DNA from: an uncultured Chthoniobacterales bacterium | GTDB taxonomy: Bacteria > Verrucomicrobiota > Verrucomicrobiia > Chthoniobacterales > CAKUMP01 | Direction of reading: 5' to 3' | Assembly: GCA_934667795.1 (NCBI GenBank) | Contig: CAKUMP010000012.1 | Location: 1-19,645, forward strand | Length of the DNA: 19,645 bases | Shown here: one piece after another, positions 8,140 through 15,900 of the stretch | How positions within the stretch are numbered: the stretch's first letter is position 1 | Layout: each line of letters opens with the position of its first letter | Made by a program: the position numbers and the translations under genes | The notes under the pieces: generated by a model | The model's database searches: none | Seen by the model: the letters and a program-made list of their open reading frames with translations, nothing else | Told to the model about the DNA's origin: nothing

Positions 8140-8233
8140 ACTGCTCTGAAACTCAACGGAAAAAAGTAAGATTGTGTATGCATAAAGCAAGATGGAGTCT
8201 TTTCTTTTTAAATGAGTTAGCTAATGTGAATTA

Positions 8234-9445
8234 ATGAAAACAGATGCGAAGATTGTAAGGATCGAAACGGCGGTGGCTCCCGGGATGGCGGGGTTGTTGA
8301 TGTGTCGGGTGTTTACGGAGGATGGGTTCGCAGGGCATGGGGAGACATATTATATTCCACGAGCGGTAGAGGCAGTGATTCATGACTGGATGGCGCCGCG
8401 GTTGTTAGGAGCATCTGCATTTGATGTGGAAGGGCATTGGCGGTTTTTATATGAACGGGCAGCCAATTTTGGTGCACGAGGGGCGGAGTTGCGTGCGATT
8501 TCCACGATTGATCTGGCGTTATGGGACATTAAGGGCAAAGCAACCGGGATGCCGGTCTGGCAATTGTTGGGCGGTCAGACACAAAAAGGGGTACGTATTT
8601 ATAATAGCATCGGATACGGAAAAGCATCGACTCCAAGACCAGGTGGCAGATGGCCGGGGTATGGTCAAATGGGTGATAAAGATCCTCTAAATGATTACTG
8701 GAATGCAATCCATGAGCCTGAAGCGTATGCACGTCAGTTGCTGGAAGAAGGAATTAGTGCGACAAAATTATGGTCATTTGATTTTGCTGCGCATAAAGAA
8801 AATGGAAATGTTTATATCAGTCCGGCAGATTTGAAAAAAGGGGTGGAACCATTCCGCGCAATTCGGGAAGCGGCAGGGGATCAGTTGGATTTAATATTGG
8901 ATGGGCATGGCTTTTTCCAATTGCCGGTTGCAGTCCAGATTGCGGATGCTTTACGTGAGATTCGCCCGCTCTGTCTGGAAGATGTCATACGTCCCGATTG
9001 CATCGACACGATACGTGATTTCCGGGACCGTTGCGGGTTACCGCTGGCGGTCAGTGAAATGTTGATCGGGATGGAAGATTATCGGCTGCTGCTGGAAAAA
9101 CGCGGCGCGGATTATGTGATGATTGACCCCACCTGGGTGGGTGGGATTTCGCAGACACTCAAAATTACGGATTTTGCACAGGCCTATAATATCCCGGTCA
9201 TGATGCATGATTGTACCGGGCCGCTGACTTTACTTGCCGGGGTACATGTCGGGATCGCACGTGGAAATGTCGCCTGGCAGGAAACTGTTCGTATGAATAT
9301 GCGCGAACGGTATCCGGCATTGGTGACCAATGCAATCCCGGTGGTGAATGGACGCGTATATGCGCCGGATGCACCCGGGCTCGGTGCGGACTGGCAACCG
9401 GAATTGTTTGCAGACGCGACAGAAGTCAGGGTAAGTAAGGTTTAA
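8234..9445 (+). CDS. Mandelate racemase/muconate lactonizing enzyme family dehydratase (sugar-acid type)
   Basis: This enolase-superfamily protein (403 aa) has an N-terminal capping domain and a C-terminal beta-barrel. Enzymes of this group abstract the proton alpha to a carboxylate and, as acid-sugar dehydratases, make 2-keto-3-deoxy acids. Mg2+ ligands D223 (LDGHG), E249 (CLED) and E275 (SEM), the general base pair D298 and H325 (MMHDCTG), and K178 (TKLW) are visible. The D/E/E/D/H series has the same spacing as D195, E221, E247, D270, H297 of Pseudomonas mandelate racemase. Two differences stand out: His225 replaces the Asn after the first metal Asp, and the KxK motif reads KLW. Sugar-acid dehydratase is most likely; the substrate is unknown. 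There is no Shine-Dalgarno. It is first in a run with an SDR (46 nt later) and an M81 protein. Confidence 0.85.
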   Translation: MKTDAKIVRIETAVAPGMAGLLMCRVFTEDGFAGHGETYYIPRAVEAVIHDWMAPRLLGASAFDVEGHWRFLYERAANFGARGAELRAISTIDLALWDIKGKATGMPVWQLLGGQTQKGVRIYNSIGYGKASTPRPGGRWPGYGQMGDKDPLNDYWNAIHEPEAYARQLLEEGISATKLWSFDFAAHKENGNVYISPADLKKGVEPFRAIREAAGDQLDLILDGHGFFQLPVAVQIADALREIRPLCLEDVIRPDCIDTIRDFRDRCGLPLAVSEMLIGMEDYRLLLEKRGADYVMIDPTWVGGISQTLKITDFAQAYNIPVMMHDCTGPLTLLAGVHVGIARGNVAWQETVRMNMRERYPALVTNAIPVVNGRVYAPDAPGLGADWQPELFADATEVRVSKV

Positions 9446-9491
9446 TGCCAGAATGTCTGCAGAAAAAAACTGAAACAGAAAGAAGGATGTG

Positions 9492-10382
9492 ATGAATATT
9501 CCCGGGGGATTTAATTTCAAAGATTTAAATGGAAAAACGCTGGTGGTGACAGGGGTGACACGGGGAATAGGAAAAGCGTTGTTACCCTTTTTCTTTGATC
9601 AAGGGATGCGCGTAGTTGCTGTAGGGCGAGGGAAAGAGCGTCTGGAAGCCGTCAGGAAAGAATTCGGCCTCAGCGAGGAGCAATGCCTGATCGTCGATTG
9701 TGATTTGGGTGAGGTGGAAGCCGTGCAGAAAGCAGGAGCAGAAATATTGGCGAGTGGATGGCAAATAGATGGTATTTTAAATAATGCCGCGATCGATCCC
9801 CGCACACATTTTGAACAGGGAGATCAGATGTTCTGGGAAAATATATTTCAGGTGAATTTATTTTCTGCGATAGCATTGACGCGTTTGTTATTACCCAGGA
9901 TCAAGGAGAGTTCGCAGGGAAGGGTGTTGTTTACCGGGTCGGTCTTATTTGAACTGGGTGGGGGATGTCTGACAGGATATGTTTCTACCAAGGGTGCGCT
10001 GGAAGGGCTTACGAAATCGTTGGCACATGAATTGCAGCACACCGGGGTAACCGTCAATTGTGTGGTCCCGGGTGCTATTTCTGTTGAGAAAGAAACGGGC
10101 ACGACCGAAGGGCATCAACGCCTGATTCAATGGCAAACGGTTCCTCGTCGGCTGGTTCCATCTGATTTAGCCGGGATTATTTGTTTGTTATTGAGTGGGG
10201 CGGGAGGCGGAATGACCGCACAGAGTATTACCGTAGATGGAGGCATCGTGCACCCATTGGCATCAGGAGAAGTTCAGGGAAAACGCTTGAACCCACCATG
10301 GCCATTAACCTCAAAGACAGATGCTCCTGTCGATTCGCTTGAAACTGAAAATAAAGAGGAATCGGATTTGAAAAATATTTAA
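9492..10382 (+). CDS. SDR-family oxidoreductase (classical short-chain dehydrogenase)
   Basis: This NAD(P)-dependent dehydrogenase has a Rossmann fold. The nucleotide-binding TGVTRGIG begins at T20, the NNAA motif follows, and the catalytic residues are S150, Y163 and K167 (YVSTK), with the usual 13-residue Ser-Tyr spacing. The PG motif after the active site (NCVVPGAI) and a C-terminal DGG are also typical. The C-terminus carries an extra charged tail of about 40 residues beyond the core. I chose the ATG at 9492 over the GTG at 9489 because AAGGA (9483-9487) then sits 4 nt upstream. In this setting it probably oxidises a hydroxyl of the same sugar acid or of a downstream product, which is an inference from position only. 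The M81 gene begins 42 nt later. Confidence 0.88.
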   Translation: MNIPGGFNFKDLNGKTLVVTGVTRGIGKALLPFFFDQGMRVVAVGRGKERLEAVRKEFGLSEEQCLIVDCDLGEVEAVQKAGAEILASGWQIDGILNNAAIDPRTHFEQGDQMFWENIFQVNLFSAIALTRLLLPRIKESSQGRVLFTGSVLFELGGGCLTGYVSTKGALEGLTKSLAHELQHTGVTVNCVVPGAISVEKETGTTEGHQRLIQWQTVPRRLVPSDLAGIICLLLSGAGGGMTAQSITVDGGIVHPLASGEVQGKRLNPPWPLTSKTDAPVDSLETENKEESDLKNI

Positions 10383-10399
10383 GAATGCCAAAGAATAAG

Positions 10400-10423
10400 T
10401 TAGAAAATTCTAAATTTTAAAAT
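10400..10423. promoter_or_regulatory. Two AT-rich palindromes just before the M81 start codon
   Basis: TTAGAA-AA-TTCTAA (10400-10413) is followed by the perfect palindrome ATTTTAAAAT (10414-10423), which ends 1 nt before the ATG at 10425. There is no Shine-Dalgarno in this 42-nt gap. The palindromes could be a repressor site (the nearby LacI protein is a candidate) or only an AT-rich leader. In such AT-rich DNA chance palindromes are fairly likely. Confidence 0.25.
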
Positions 10424-10424
10424 C

Positions 10425-11903
10425 ATGAGTACAGGAAAAAAACGCGTCGCAATTATGGGGATTTTTCATGAGAGTAATACTTTCATCCCTGAGCCTACTA
10501 CTTTAAAGCATTATCAGGAGAAGATTTTTTTACAGGGAGAAGAGATTCGTGAAAAATACGGGAAGGCGCATCACGAGATCACCGGGTATTTAGAAGTGTT
10601 GGATCGTGAGGGGGTGGAAGCAGTGCCTGTTGTTTTTGCCAATACCTCCCCCTGGGGGAAAGTGTCGGATGAGGCATTGGACACGATTTGGGGGATCATG
10701 CGTGAAGGGCTGGAAAAACAAGGCCCATTTGATGGTGTCTTGGCAGTTCCGCATGGGGCGGGAGTAAATGAATCCCGTCACGATATGGATGGATGGTGGT
10801 TGACGGAGCTACGAAAAAAAGTGGGGAATATTCCGATTATTGCGACGATGGATCCACATGTGAATTTTACACAGGCGATGGTGGATGCCTGCAATGCCTG
10901 TATTGCTTACCGGGAAAACCCACATTTGGATCAGCGCCAGCGTGGAATCGAGGCCGCCGAATTGATGGTGCGTACCTTGCGGGGAGAAACTTCTCCTGTA
11001 GGAGCCGGAGCATTTCCGCCGATTGCGATTAATATTGAGCGTCAGTTAACCTTTGCAGAACCCATGCTGGAAGTGCATCGGGAGTTGGAAAAAGTCCGTC
11101 AGATTCCTGGTGTTTTGACCGCGAGTGTTACCCTGGGATTCCCGTATGCGGATGTCCCGGAAATGGGGTCTGCCTTTACAGTTGCTACGGATAATGATTT
11201 GCCATTGGCACAAAAGCTGGCAGATCAATTAGGGGAATGGTTAATGGAAAACCGGGAAAAATTCCGGGGAGTGATGATTTCCCCGGAAGAAGCAATTGCT
11301 CAAATCGAAAACAGTCCGAAGCCAGTTGGATTACTGGATATGGGAGATAATATGGGTGGTGGTGCTCCAGCGGACTCCACGGTATTGGCACATTTACTGG
11401 AAAAGGATGGACGCTTTACGTCTGTAGTTTGTTTAGCCGATGCTGAAAGCGTGGATGCTGCTTATAAGGCGGGAATTGGTGCAAAAATTCGCTTGAAGAT
11501 CGGTGGAAAATTATCAATGACTCCCGCAGAGCCGCTGGATGTGGAAGTGACGGTAGTTCGTTTTCACGATGGAATTTATACGGAAACGCAACCACGTCAT
11601 GGCGGTGCCATGGGAGGAAATATGGGGCCAACTGCAGTGGTGCAAACGGATCGTGGTATGACGTTACTCCTGACAACGATTCGGACCGGACCATCAAGCA
11701 TTCAATCTTTGATATCAAGTGGAATTAACCCTGAAGAATTTGATGTGATTGTGATCAAGGGCGTCCATGCGCCAGTGGGTGCCTATGCCGAAGTATGTCC
11801 GACACTTATTCGGGTCAATACTCCGGGCGTCACGATTGCGGATATGGAAGCGCTGGAATATAAACATCGGAGAAAACCGTTGTTTCCATTTGAAAATTTC
11901 TGA
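10425..11903 (+). CDS. M81 family metallopeptidase (MlrC/microcystinase-C-like)
   Basis: This 492-aa protein has both MlrC domains: an N-terminal metal-binding domain (PF07364 type) to about residue 295 and a C-terminal domain (PF07171 type) from DMGDNMGGGAP (305 onward). Conserved blocks are FHESNTF (H15, E16), VPHGAGV (H110), MDPHVNFT (D143, H145) and YRENPHLDQRQRG (H167, D169), the likely Zn2+ and active-site residues of the family. MlrC itself cleaves linearised microcystin peptides, but most relatives lie in catabolic clusters of non-cyanotoxin bacteria and have no known substrate. Here it follows a sugar-acid dehydratase and an SDR, so hydrolysis of an amide or lactam-like intermediate is plausible. 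It has no signal peptide, so it is cytoplasmic. Its TGA abuts the stop codon of the convergent LacI gene. Confidence 0.88.
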   Translation: MSTGKKRVAIMGIFHESNTFIPEPTTLKHYQEKIFLQGEEIREKYGKAHHEITGYLEVLDREGVEAVPVVFANTSPWGKVSDEALDTIWGIMREGLEKQGPFDGVLAVPHGAGVNESRHDMDGWWLTELRKKVGNIPIIATMDPHVNFTQAMVDACNACIAYRENPHLDQRQRGIEAAELMVRTLRGETSPVGAGAFPPIAINIERQLTFAEPMLEVHRELEKVRQIPGVLTASVTLGFPYADVPEMGSAFTVATDNDLPLAQKLADQLGEWLMENREKFRGVMISPEEAIAQIENSPKPVGLLDMGDNMGGGAPADSTVLAHLLEKDGRFTSVVCLADAESVDAAYKAGIGAKIRLKIGGKLSMTPAEPLDVEVTVVRFHDGIYTETQPRHGGAMGGNMGPTAVVQTDRGMTLLLTTIRTGPSSIQSLISSGINPEEFDVIVIKGVHAPVGAYAEVCPTLIRVNTPGVTIADMEALEYKHRRKPLFPFENF

Positions 11904-12968
11904 TCAGCGGGCGTGTTTTTTTAAATAGGATCCGCAGGAGCGACGTACAATCAATGACCCAGGGATGATTGTGATGGAAGACTGGGGCATGGTTTTACGA
12001 CGAATTAAATCGATCAAAAGGTTGGCTGCATTATGTGCAATTTCCTTTACGGGGTGCGCAACGGTTGTCAGAGGAAGCAACCCGGCTTCTGCAAACGGTT
12101 CATTCTCGAAGCCTGTAATCGCAAGTTGCTGAGGAACCTGGATTTCTGCTTCCCCACAGGCAGTCAACGCACCAAGCGCCCAGTTGTCATTACTGCAAAG
12201 CACCGCTTGAGGAAGCTGTGGTTTTTGCAAAAGTTTTTTCATGGCTTCATAACCAGGCTGATAAGGCGAGAGCGGTTTCGTTTCCAATGAAGAAGAATAA
12301 GTCGAAAACTCAACCTGCCCTTTGACCCCCTTATGTTCATGGATCGCTCTCTCAAACCCCAGTTGCGATTTCGCACTGTGCCAGGAAGAGGGGCTTTCTT
12401 TTCCCAGGAGTAACGTCAGCGTTTTATGCCCTAGAGAAATCAGATGCTTTGTCAGCGTATAAAATCCGCCTTCTTTATCAGACATAAAACGGGGGATCCC
12501 TTGAAGGTGTTCACCGCCCATACTGACCACAGGAATATCCGCATTCAGCAGGGCATCAAGATATTTTTGTATGAATTGAAGATGTGGGTGCATAAGTAAT
12601 ACGCCCTCCACACGTAAACTGATCATTTTTTCACAAGCACTGTCGTCCAGTTCTGTAAACCAGAAAACATCTTGAACAAAAGGTTCAAATCCTCCTCGCG
12701 TAATGGCTTCCACAGAATGAATCAGTTTTTGAATCGGCATCTGCTGAAGACCACCAAAATTGATAACACCAATCAGTCCGGAAGTTCCTTTTCGGATAGT
12801 CTGCGCGTAACGATTCGGGCGATACCCCATCCGCTTTGCAGTCACCAGAATCTTTTTAGATAATTCCTTGGAAATTTGTGCAGTCGGCTGTCGCGATAAC
12901 ACCGCCGCTACTGTCGAACGCGATATATTTAACTCTGCCGCAATCTGTGCTTGTGTAACTTGTGCCAT
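11904..12968 (-). CDS. LacI-family transcriptional regulator
   Basis: This 354-aa protein has an N-terminal LacI helix-turn-helix (about residues 4-24, VTQAQIAAELNISRSTVAAV) and a hinge region ending in GYRPN. A periplasmic-binding-protein-like ligand domain runs from about 62 (GLIGVINFGG) to the end, with the usual ...NDNWALGAL... and ...ITGFENEPFAEAGLLPLTTV... blocks. Such proteins are mostly repressors released by a sugar or sugar derivative, although the helix of the hinge is not distinctive enough to predict the operator. It is the second gene of a minus-strand pair with an AraC regulator, starting 8 nt after that gene's stop without a Shine-Dalgarno. Its likely targets are the convergent dehydratase-SDR-M81 genes and/or the FAD oxidoreductase. 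Confidence 0.93.
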   Translation of the reverse strand: MAQVTQAQIAAELNISRSTVAAVLSRQPTAQISKELSKKILVTAKRMGYRPNRYAQTIRKGTSGLIGVINFGGLQQMPIQKLIHSVEAITRGGFEPFVQDVFWFTELDDSACEKMISLRVEGVLLMHPHLQFIQKYLDALLNADIPVVSMGGEHLQGIPRFMSDKEGGFYTLTKHLISLGHKTLTLLLGKESPSSWHSAKSQLGFERAIHEHKGVKGQVEFSTYSSSLETKPLSPYQPGYEAMKKLLQKPQLPQAVLCSNDNWALGALTACGEAEIQVPQQLAITGFENEPFAEAGLLPLTTVAHPVKEIAHNAANLLIDLIRRKTMPQSSITIIPGSLIVRRSCGSYLKKHAR

Positions 12969-12976
12969 ACTTAATT

Positions 12977-13861
12977 TTACTTGGGATGGTTTTGGGAGCG
13001 GAGTTGTCTTGGGGAGAGGTTAATTTTGTTACGGAGCCAGGAGGAGAAATGGGAGAGGGAGGAGAAGCCGAGTTCGAACGCGATTTCTTTGATGGGTTGT
13101 TGGGAGTAGAGGATGCGTTCGGTAGCGTATTCGAGGCGTTGCCGTTCCTGGTATTGGTGTGGGGTAACGCCTAATTGTTTAATAAAGAGGCGATCGAGTT
13201 GGCTGGCGGAGAGGTGGACTTTTTGGGCGATATCTTTATCCGTGAGAATCAGGTGGGAGGGGGATTGTTCGAGAATTTTAAGAGCTTTAAAAACGCGAGG
13301 ATCGATGGTCGTGGGATGGGATTGTGTATATCCAGTCTTCTCGAGGCAGCGCATGGCATGATGGACCCATGCGAAAAATTTTTCCTGGATGTGAAGATGG
13401 GTGGAGAAAGTTCCGGGACAACTGACGAGAGTTGTGCAGGCGTCCGGGAAATAATGGTCCACGGTTTGTTCGAGAGAATCTGCATAGCGTTCGAGTTCGG
13501 GAAAATCAGATTTATCGAAGATGGCGGCAGTGGGCCAATTGAAAGGTTGGAGGTTACCGGGGAGGGTCAGGTGAAAATTGATGGAAAGGACTTCTGCATT
13601 TTCTGAAAAAATCTGCTGACGATTTCCTGGGCGGAGGAAGACCCACTGGTCGTTTGTTGCATGGCGAGAGCCGGCGGAATTAATAATTTCGAGCGAGCCT
13701 GAGAGTAAAAGGAATGCGGAATAATTCGGCATGTAGGCATGGAGATTCAAATTGCGTGGGAGAATCTGTTTTTTATAAATCCAGATTAAATAGGAACGGG
13801 ATTGGTTCCAGACCATTTGTTCGAATTGAAAATCCTGAGGTGTATCAAGTGGATCAGGCAT
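12977..13861 (-). CDS. AraC-family transcriptional regulator
   Basis: This 294-aa protein has an N-terminal cupin-like sensing region (about 30-110) and a C-terminal AraC DNA-binding domain with two helix-turn-helix units: the first from about residue 208 (DKDIAQKVHLSASQLDRLF), the second from about 258 (KEIAFELGFSSLSHFSSWL), ending with the typical SPRQLR. AraC/XylS proteins generally activate sugar-catabolic genes in response to a ligand. The gene diverges from the FAD-dependent oxidoreductase. The gap between them holds two 16-bp direct repeats with a 21-bp period that are the obvious binding site. The LacI gene follows 8 nt downstream, so the two regulators are made together. The opposite strand is also largely open over this gene, but I see no protein-like features there. 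Confidence 0.92.
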   Translation of the reverse strand: MPDPLDTPQDFQFEQMVWNQSRSYLIWIYKKQILPRNLNLHAYMPNYSAFLLLSGSLEIINSAGSRHATNDQWVFLRPGNRQQIFSENAEVLSINFHLTLPGNLQPFNWPTAAIFDKSDFPELERYADSLEQTVDHYFPDACTTLVSCPGTFSTHLHIQEKFFAWVHHAMRCLEKTGYTQSHPTTIDPRVFKALKILEQSPSHLILTDKDIAQKVHLSASQLDRLFIKQLGVTPHQYQERQRLEYATERILYSQQPIKEIAFELGFSSLSHFSSWLRNKINLSPRQLRSQNHPK

Positions 13862-13881
13862 AAGGGCACAGAATGTTATTT

Positions 13882-13918
13882 TGCATGAAATGTGAAACTC
13901 AATGCATGAAATGTGAAA
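13882..13918. promoter_or_regulatory. Tandem 16-bp direct repeats, probable AraC-family operator
   Basis: TGCATGAAATGTGAAA occurs twice without mismatch, at 13882-13897 and 13903-13918, with a period of 21 bp (two helical turns). This is the half-site spacing AraC-family activators use. The repeats lie in the gap between the divergent AraC gene (start codon at 13861) and the FAD oxidoreductase (ATG 13981). A weak -10-like element such as TATGGT (13951-13956) or TAAATT (13964-13969) follows at a distance compatible with activation. Confidence 0.7.
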
Positions 13919-13980
13919 GTGAATTTATTCGATCTTTTTTACCGGTGCTTTATGGTTGGAAGTTAAATTATTTATTAATT

Positions 13981-15519
13981 ATGAATATATATCAGCATTC
14001 GAACACATATTATATCAAAAACGAAACGAAACCGGAACAGGAAGTATTGGAGGTCGATTTATGTGTGTATGGTGGTACTTCAGGGGGAGTGATGGCCGCA
14101 GTGCAGGCGAAACGTCTGGGATATCGGGTGGTCTTGCTGGTATTTGCAAACAGGATCGGAGGATTAACGGCAGGTGGATTGGGGGCAACAGATATCGGAA
14201 ATAAGGCTGCTATCGGTGGCCTGAGCCGGGACTTTTATAAAAAAGTGGGGGAAAAATATGGAGAGGATATTTCATGGAAGTTTGAACCTTCTGTTGCTCA
14301 TACGGTATTTCAGGAAATTTTACAAGAAAATGATATTCCAGTTTATTATCAACAGCATCTTAGTAATGTCAAAAAAGAAGGGAATCAAATCCGGGAAATT
14401 GTGATGGAGCACGGGCAGGTAGTGCGTGCGAAGATGTTTGTAGATGCGACATACGAAGGCGATTTAATGGCGAAAGCCGGAGTTTCGTTTCATGTAGGAC
14501 GCGAGGCCGGATCCGTGTATAATGAAATTTATAACGGAGTGCAATTGGGGCATCGTTTCCATAATTTTGACCGTTTTGTAGATCCGTATAACAAGCCGGG
14601 AGTTCCGGAAAGTGGGTTGTTGCCGGGAGTGGAAATTCCGGATTCGCTGGAGCAGCGCGCCGGAGATCATCGCATTCAGGCGTATAATTTCAGGATGTGT
14701 CTGACGCAGCGTGAAGATATTCGTGTTCCATTTCCTAAACCAAAAGCATATGATCCTGAGCGGTATGAATTGTTGGCTCGTTATCTGGCAACGGGAGTCT
14801 GGGACGTATTGCGACTGAGTGTGATGATGCCCAATGAGAAGACCGATACCAATAACTATGGCGGGTTTTCTTCCGATAATATTGGACGGAACTACGAGTG
14901 GCCGGAGGGGAGTTATGAAAAGCGGGAAGAAATTTTTCAGGACCATGTGAATTATACGCAAGGGATGTATTGGTTTTTAAGTCATGATGAACGGGTTCCT
15001 CCGCATATTCGTGAAGAAATGGCGACATGGGGGCTGCCGAATGATGAATTCCTGGAAACAGGACATTTTCCGTCAGAGTTGTATATTCGGGAAGCGCGGA
15101 GGATGGTGTCGGCGTATGTGATGACAGAACAAAACTGTGTGGGAGCCTTGCAGGTTGAAGATCCGGTCGGGCTGGCGGCCTATACCATGGATTCTCATCA
15201 TTGCCGTCGGGTGCTGTTAGGGGGACGCGTACATAATGAGGGAGACGTCCAGATTGGAGGATTTGAGCCTTATCAGATTTCTTATCGTTCGATTGTTCCG
15301 AAAGAAGAGGAGTGTGGAAACTTAATGGTGCCGTTTTGTTTGTCTGCCTCACATATTGCATTTGGTTCCATTCGCATGGAGCCAGTGTTTATGAATTTAG
15401 CGCAGTCCGCCGTGACCGCAGCCCATTTGGCGATGCAGCAGGGCTGTTCTTTGCAACAGGTTCCGTATGAAGCATTACGAAAATTGTTGCTTGCAGACGG
15501 ACAGGTCCTGGAGTGGTAA
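13981..15519 (+). CDS. FAD-dependent oxidoreductase (PF12831 family)
   Basis: This is a 512-aa flavoprotein with the dinucleotide-binding GGTSGG (31-36) after a hydrophobic strand. Family blocks follow in order: NRIGGLTAGGLGATDIGNKAAIGG, MFVDATYEGDLMAKAGV, RIQAYNFRMCLT, NNYGGFSSDNIG, YIREARRMV, NEGDVQIGGFEPYQISYRSIVP and ASHIAFGSIRMEPVFM (each quoted in part or closely). This family is abundant in Planctomycetota and Verrucomicrobiota glycan-degradation loci but lacks a settled reaction; oxidation of a carbohydrate derivative is the usual guess. The frame is open upstream to 13873, but that extension would be made of the operator repeat (two MKCE motifs). The ATG at 13981 puts the fold at the normal distance, so I use it. 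No signal peptide: cytoplasmic. Divergent from, and probably activated by, the AraC regulator. Confidence 0.88.
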   Translation: MNIYQHSNTYYIKNETKPEQEVLEVDLCVYGGTSGGVMAAVQAKRLGYRVVLLVFANRIGGLTAGGLGATDIGNKAAIGGLSRDFYKKVGEKYGEDISWKFEPSVAHTVFQEILQENDIPVYYQQHLSNVKKEGNQIREIVMEHGQVVRAKMFVDATYEGDLMAKAGVSFHVGREAGSVYNEIYNGVQLGHRFHNFDRFVDPYNKPGVPESGLLPGVEIPDSLEQRAGDHRIQAYNFRMCLTQREDIRVPFPKPKAYDPERYELLARYLATGVWDVLRLSVMMPNEKTDTNNYGGFSSDNIGRNYEWPEGSYEKREEIFQDHVNYTQGMYWFLSHDERVPPHIREEMATWGLPNDEFLETGHFPSELYIREARRMVSAYVMTEQNCVGALQVEDPVGLAAYTMDSHHCRRVLLGGRVHNEGDVQIGGFEPYQISYRSIVPKEEECGNLMVPFCLSASHIAFGSIRMEPVFMNLAQSAVTAAHLAMQQGCSLQQVPYEALRKLLLADGQVLEW

Positions 15520-15682
15520 TACTTTATAATGCTCCTGTTAGGGGTTTAAAACCTTACATGAAATCACTGCTGTCCAAAATAAAAATAAATTGAACAAAGA
15601 ATCTTGAATTGACGAACATTTAAGGCCTGTTTAGAGCGGATTTCATTTTCATCCCCCCCTTAGTTCAAAACAGAAAGGGATC

Positions 15683-15712
15683 CGCAGATTAACGCAGATT
15701 AACGCAGATTTT
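15683..15712. repeat. Three tandem copies of CGCAGATTAA
   Basis: CGCAGATT begins at 15683, 15693 and 15703, separated by AA, giving a 10-bp period; the last copy runs into TTTT. From memory, closely related 'CCGCAGATTaaCGCAGATT' intergenic repeats are found in Verrucomicrobiota, Planctomycetota and other phyla. With only 10 bp per unit and no spacer it is not a CRISPR array. Confidence 0.7.
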
Positions 15713-15812
15713 TTAAGAAGAATAAGAGGAAGAAACTTTGTGTTCATGGATTAAATTTGCGTCTATTTAGGTTGGATTTGGACAAAATGATAAATCATAA
15801 AAATTTTAAAGA

Positions 15813-15841
15813 ATAATTTGCGGATATTTTAATGCTATTCT
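15813..15841 (+). promoter_or_regulatory. Candidate extended -10 promoter
   Basis: TGCTATTCT (15833-15841) is an extended -10 (TGN plus TATTCT). The -35 region 17 nt upstream (ATAATT, 15813-15818) is poor, which extended -10 promoters tolerate. It would drive the small gene at 15901 and perhaps the flavoprotein gene behind it. Confidence 0.3.
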
Positions 15842-15900
15842 CCCTGTGTGAAATGGAATCCACTGGAAATTTTCCGGGAAGTGGTGGATAATGGGAAGAT

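Larger units (their letters stand above)
15520..15900. other. 381-bp AT-rich intergenic region
   Basis: I see no gene here. It holds a 10-bp tandem repeat (15683-15710), a stretch that reads like a degenerate 'CTTTGTGTTC' repeat (about 15735-15770), a small inverted repeat (GGTTT-A-AAACC at about 15543-15553) without a T-tract, and a possible promoter for the next gene. The sequence drops in GC from 15780 to 15835. Confidence 0.6.

Noticed and set aside
8140..8233. Possible second AraC site before the dehydratase (ATGCATAAAG at 8178, TGAAACTCAA shared with 13893)
   Set aside because: Only about 9 of 16 positions match the repeat, and there is no second copy 21 bp away.
12962..13606. Two open frames on the plus strand opposite the AraC gene (70 and 143 codons)
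   Set aside because: The AraC protein on the minus strand has clear DNA-binding motifs through this stretch. The plus-strand products show no recognisable domain.
13873..13980. N-terminal extension of the FAD oxidoreductase with two CxxC-like MKCE motifs, which might look like a metal site
   Set aside because: The motifs come from the translated 16-bp operator repeats, and family members start close to the Rossmann strand, so ATG 13981 fits better.
14735..15361. 208-codon open frame on the minus strand
   Set aside because: It is antisense to the conserved blocks of the FAD oxidoreductase and has a low-complexity Ser/Pro/His/Thr composition.
15541..15556. Possible terminator after the FAD oxidoreductase
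   Set aside because: The inverted repeat has only a 5-bp AT-rich stem and no T-tract.
15683..15712. Possible CRISPR array
   Set aside because: Units are 10 bp without unique spacers, and no cas gene is present.
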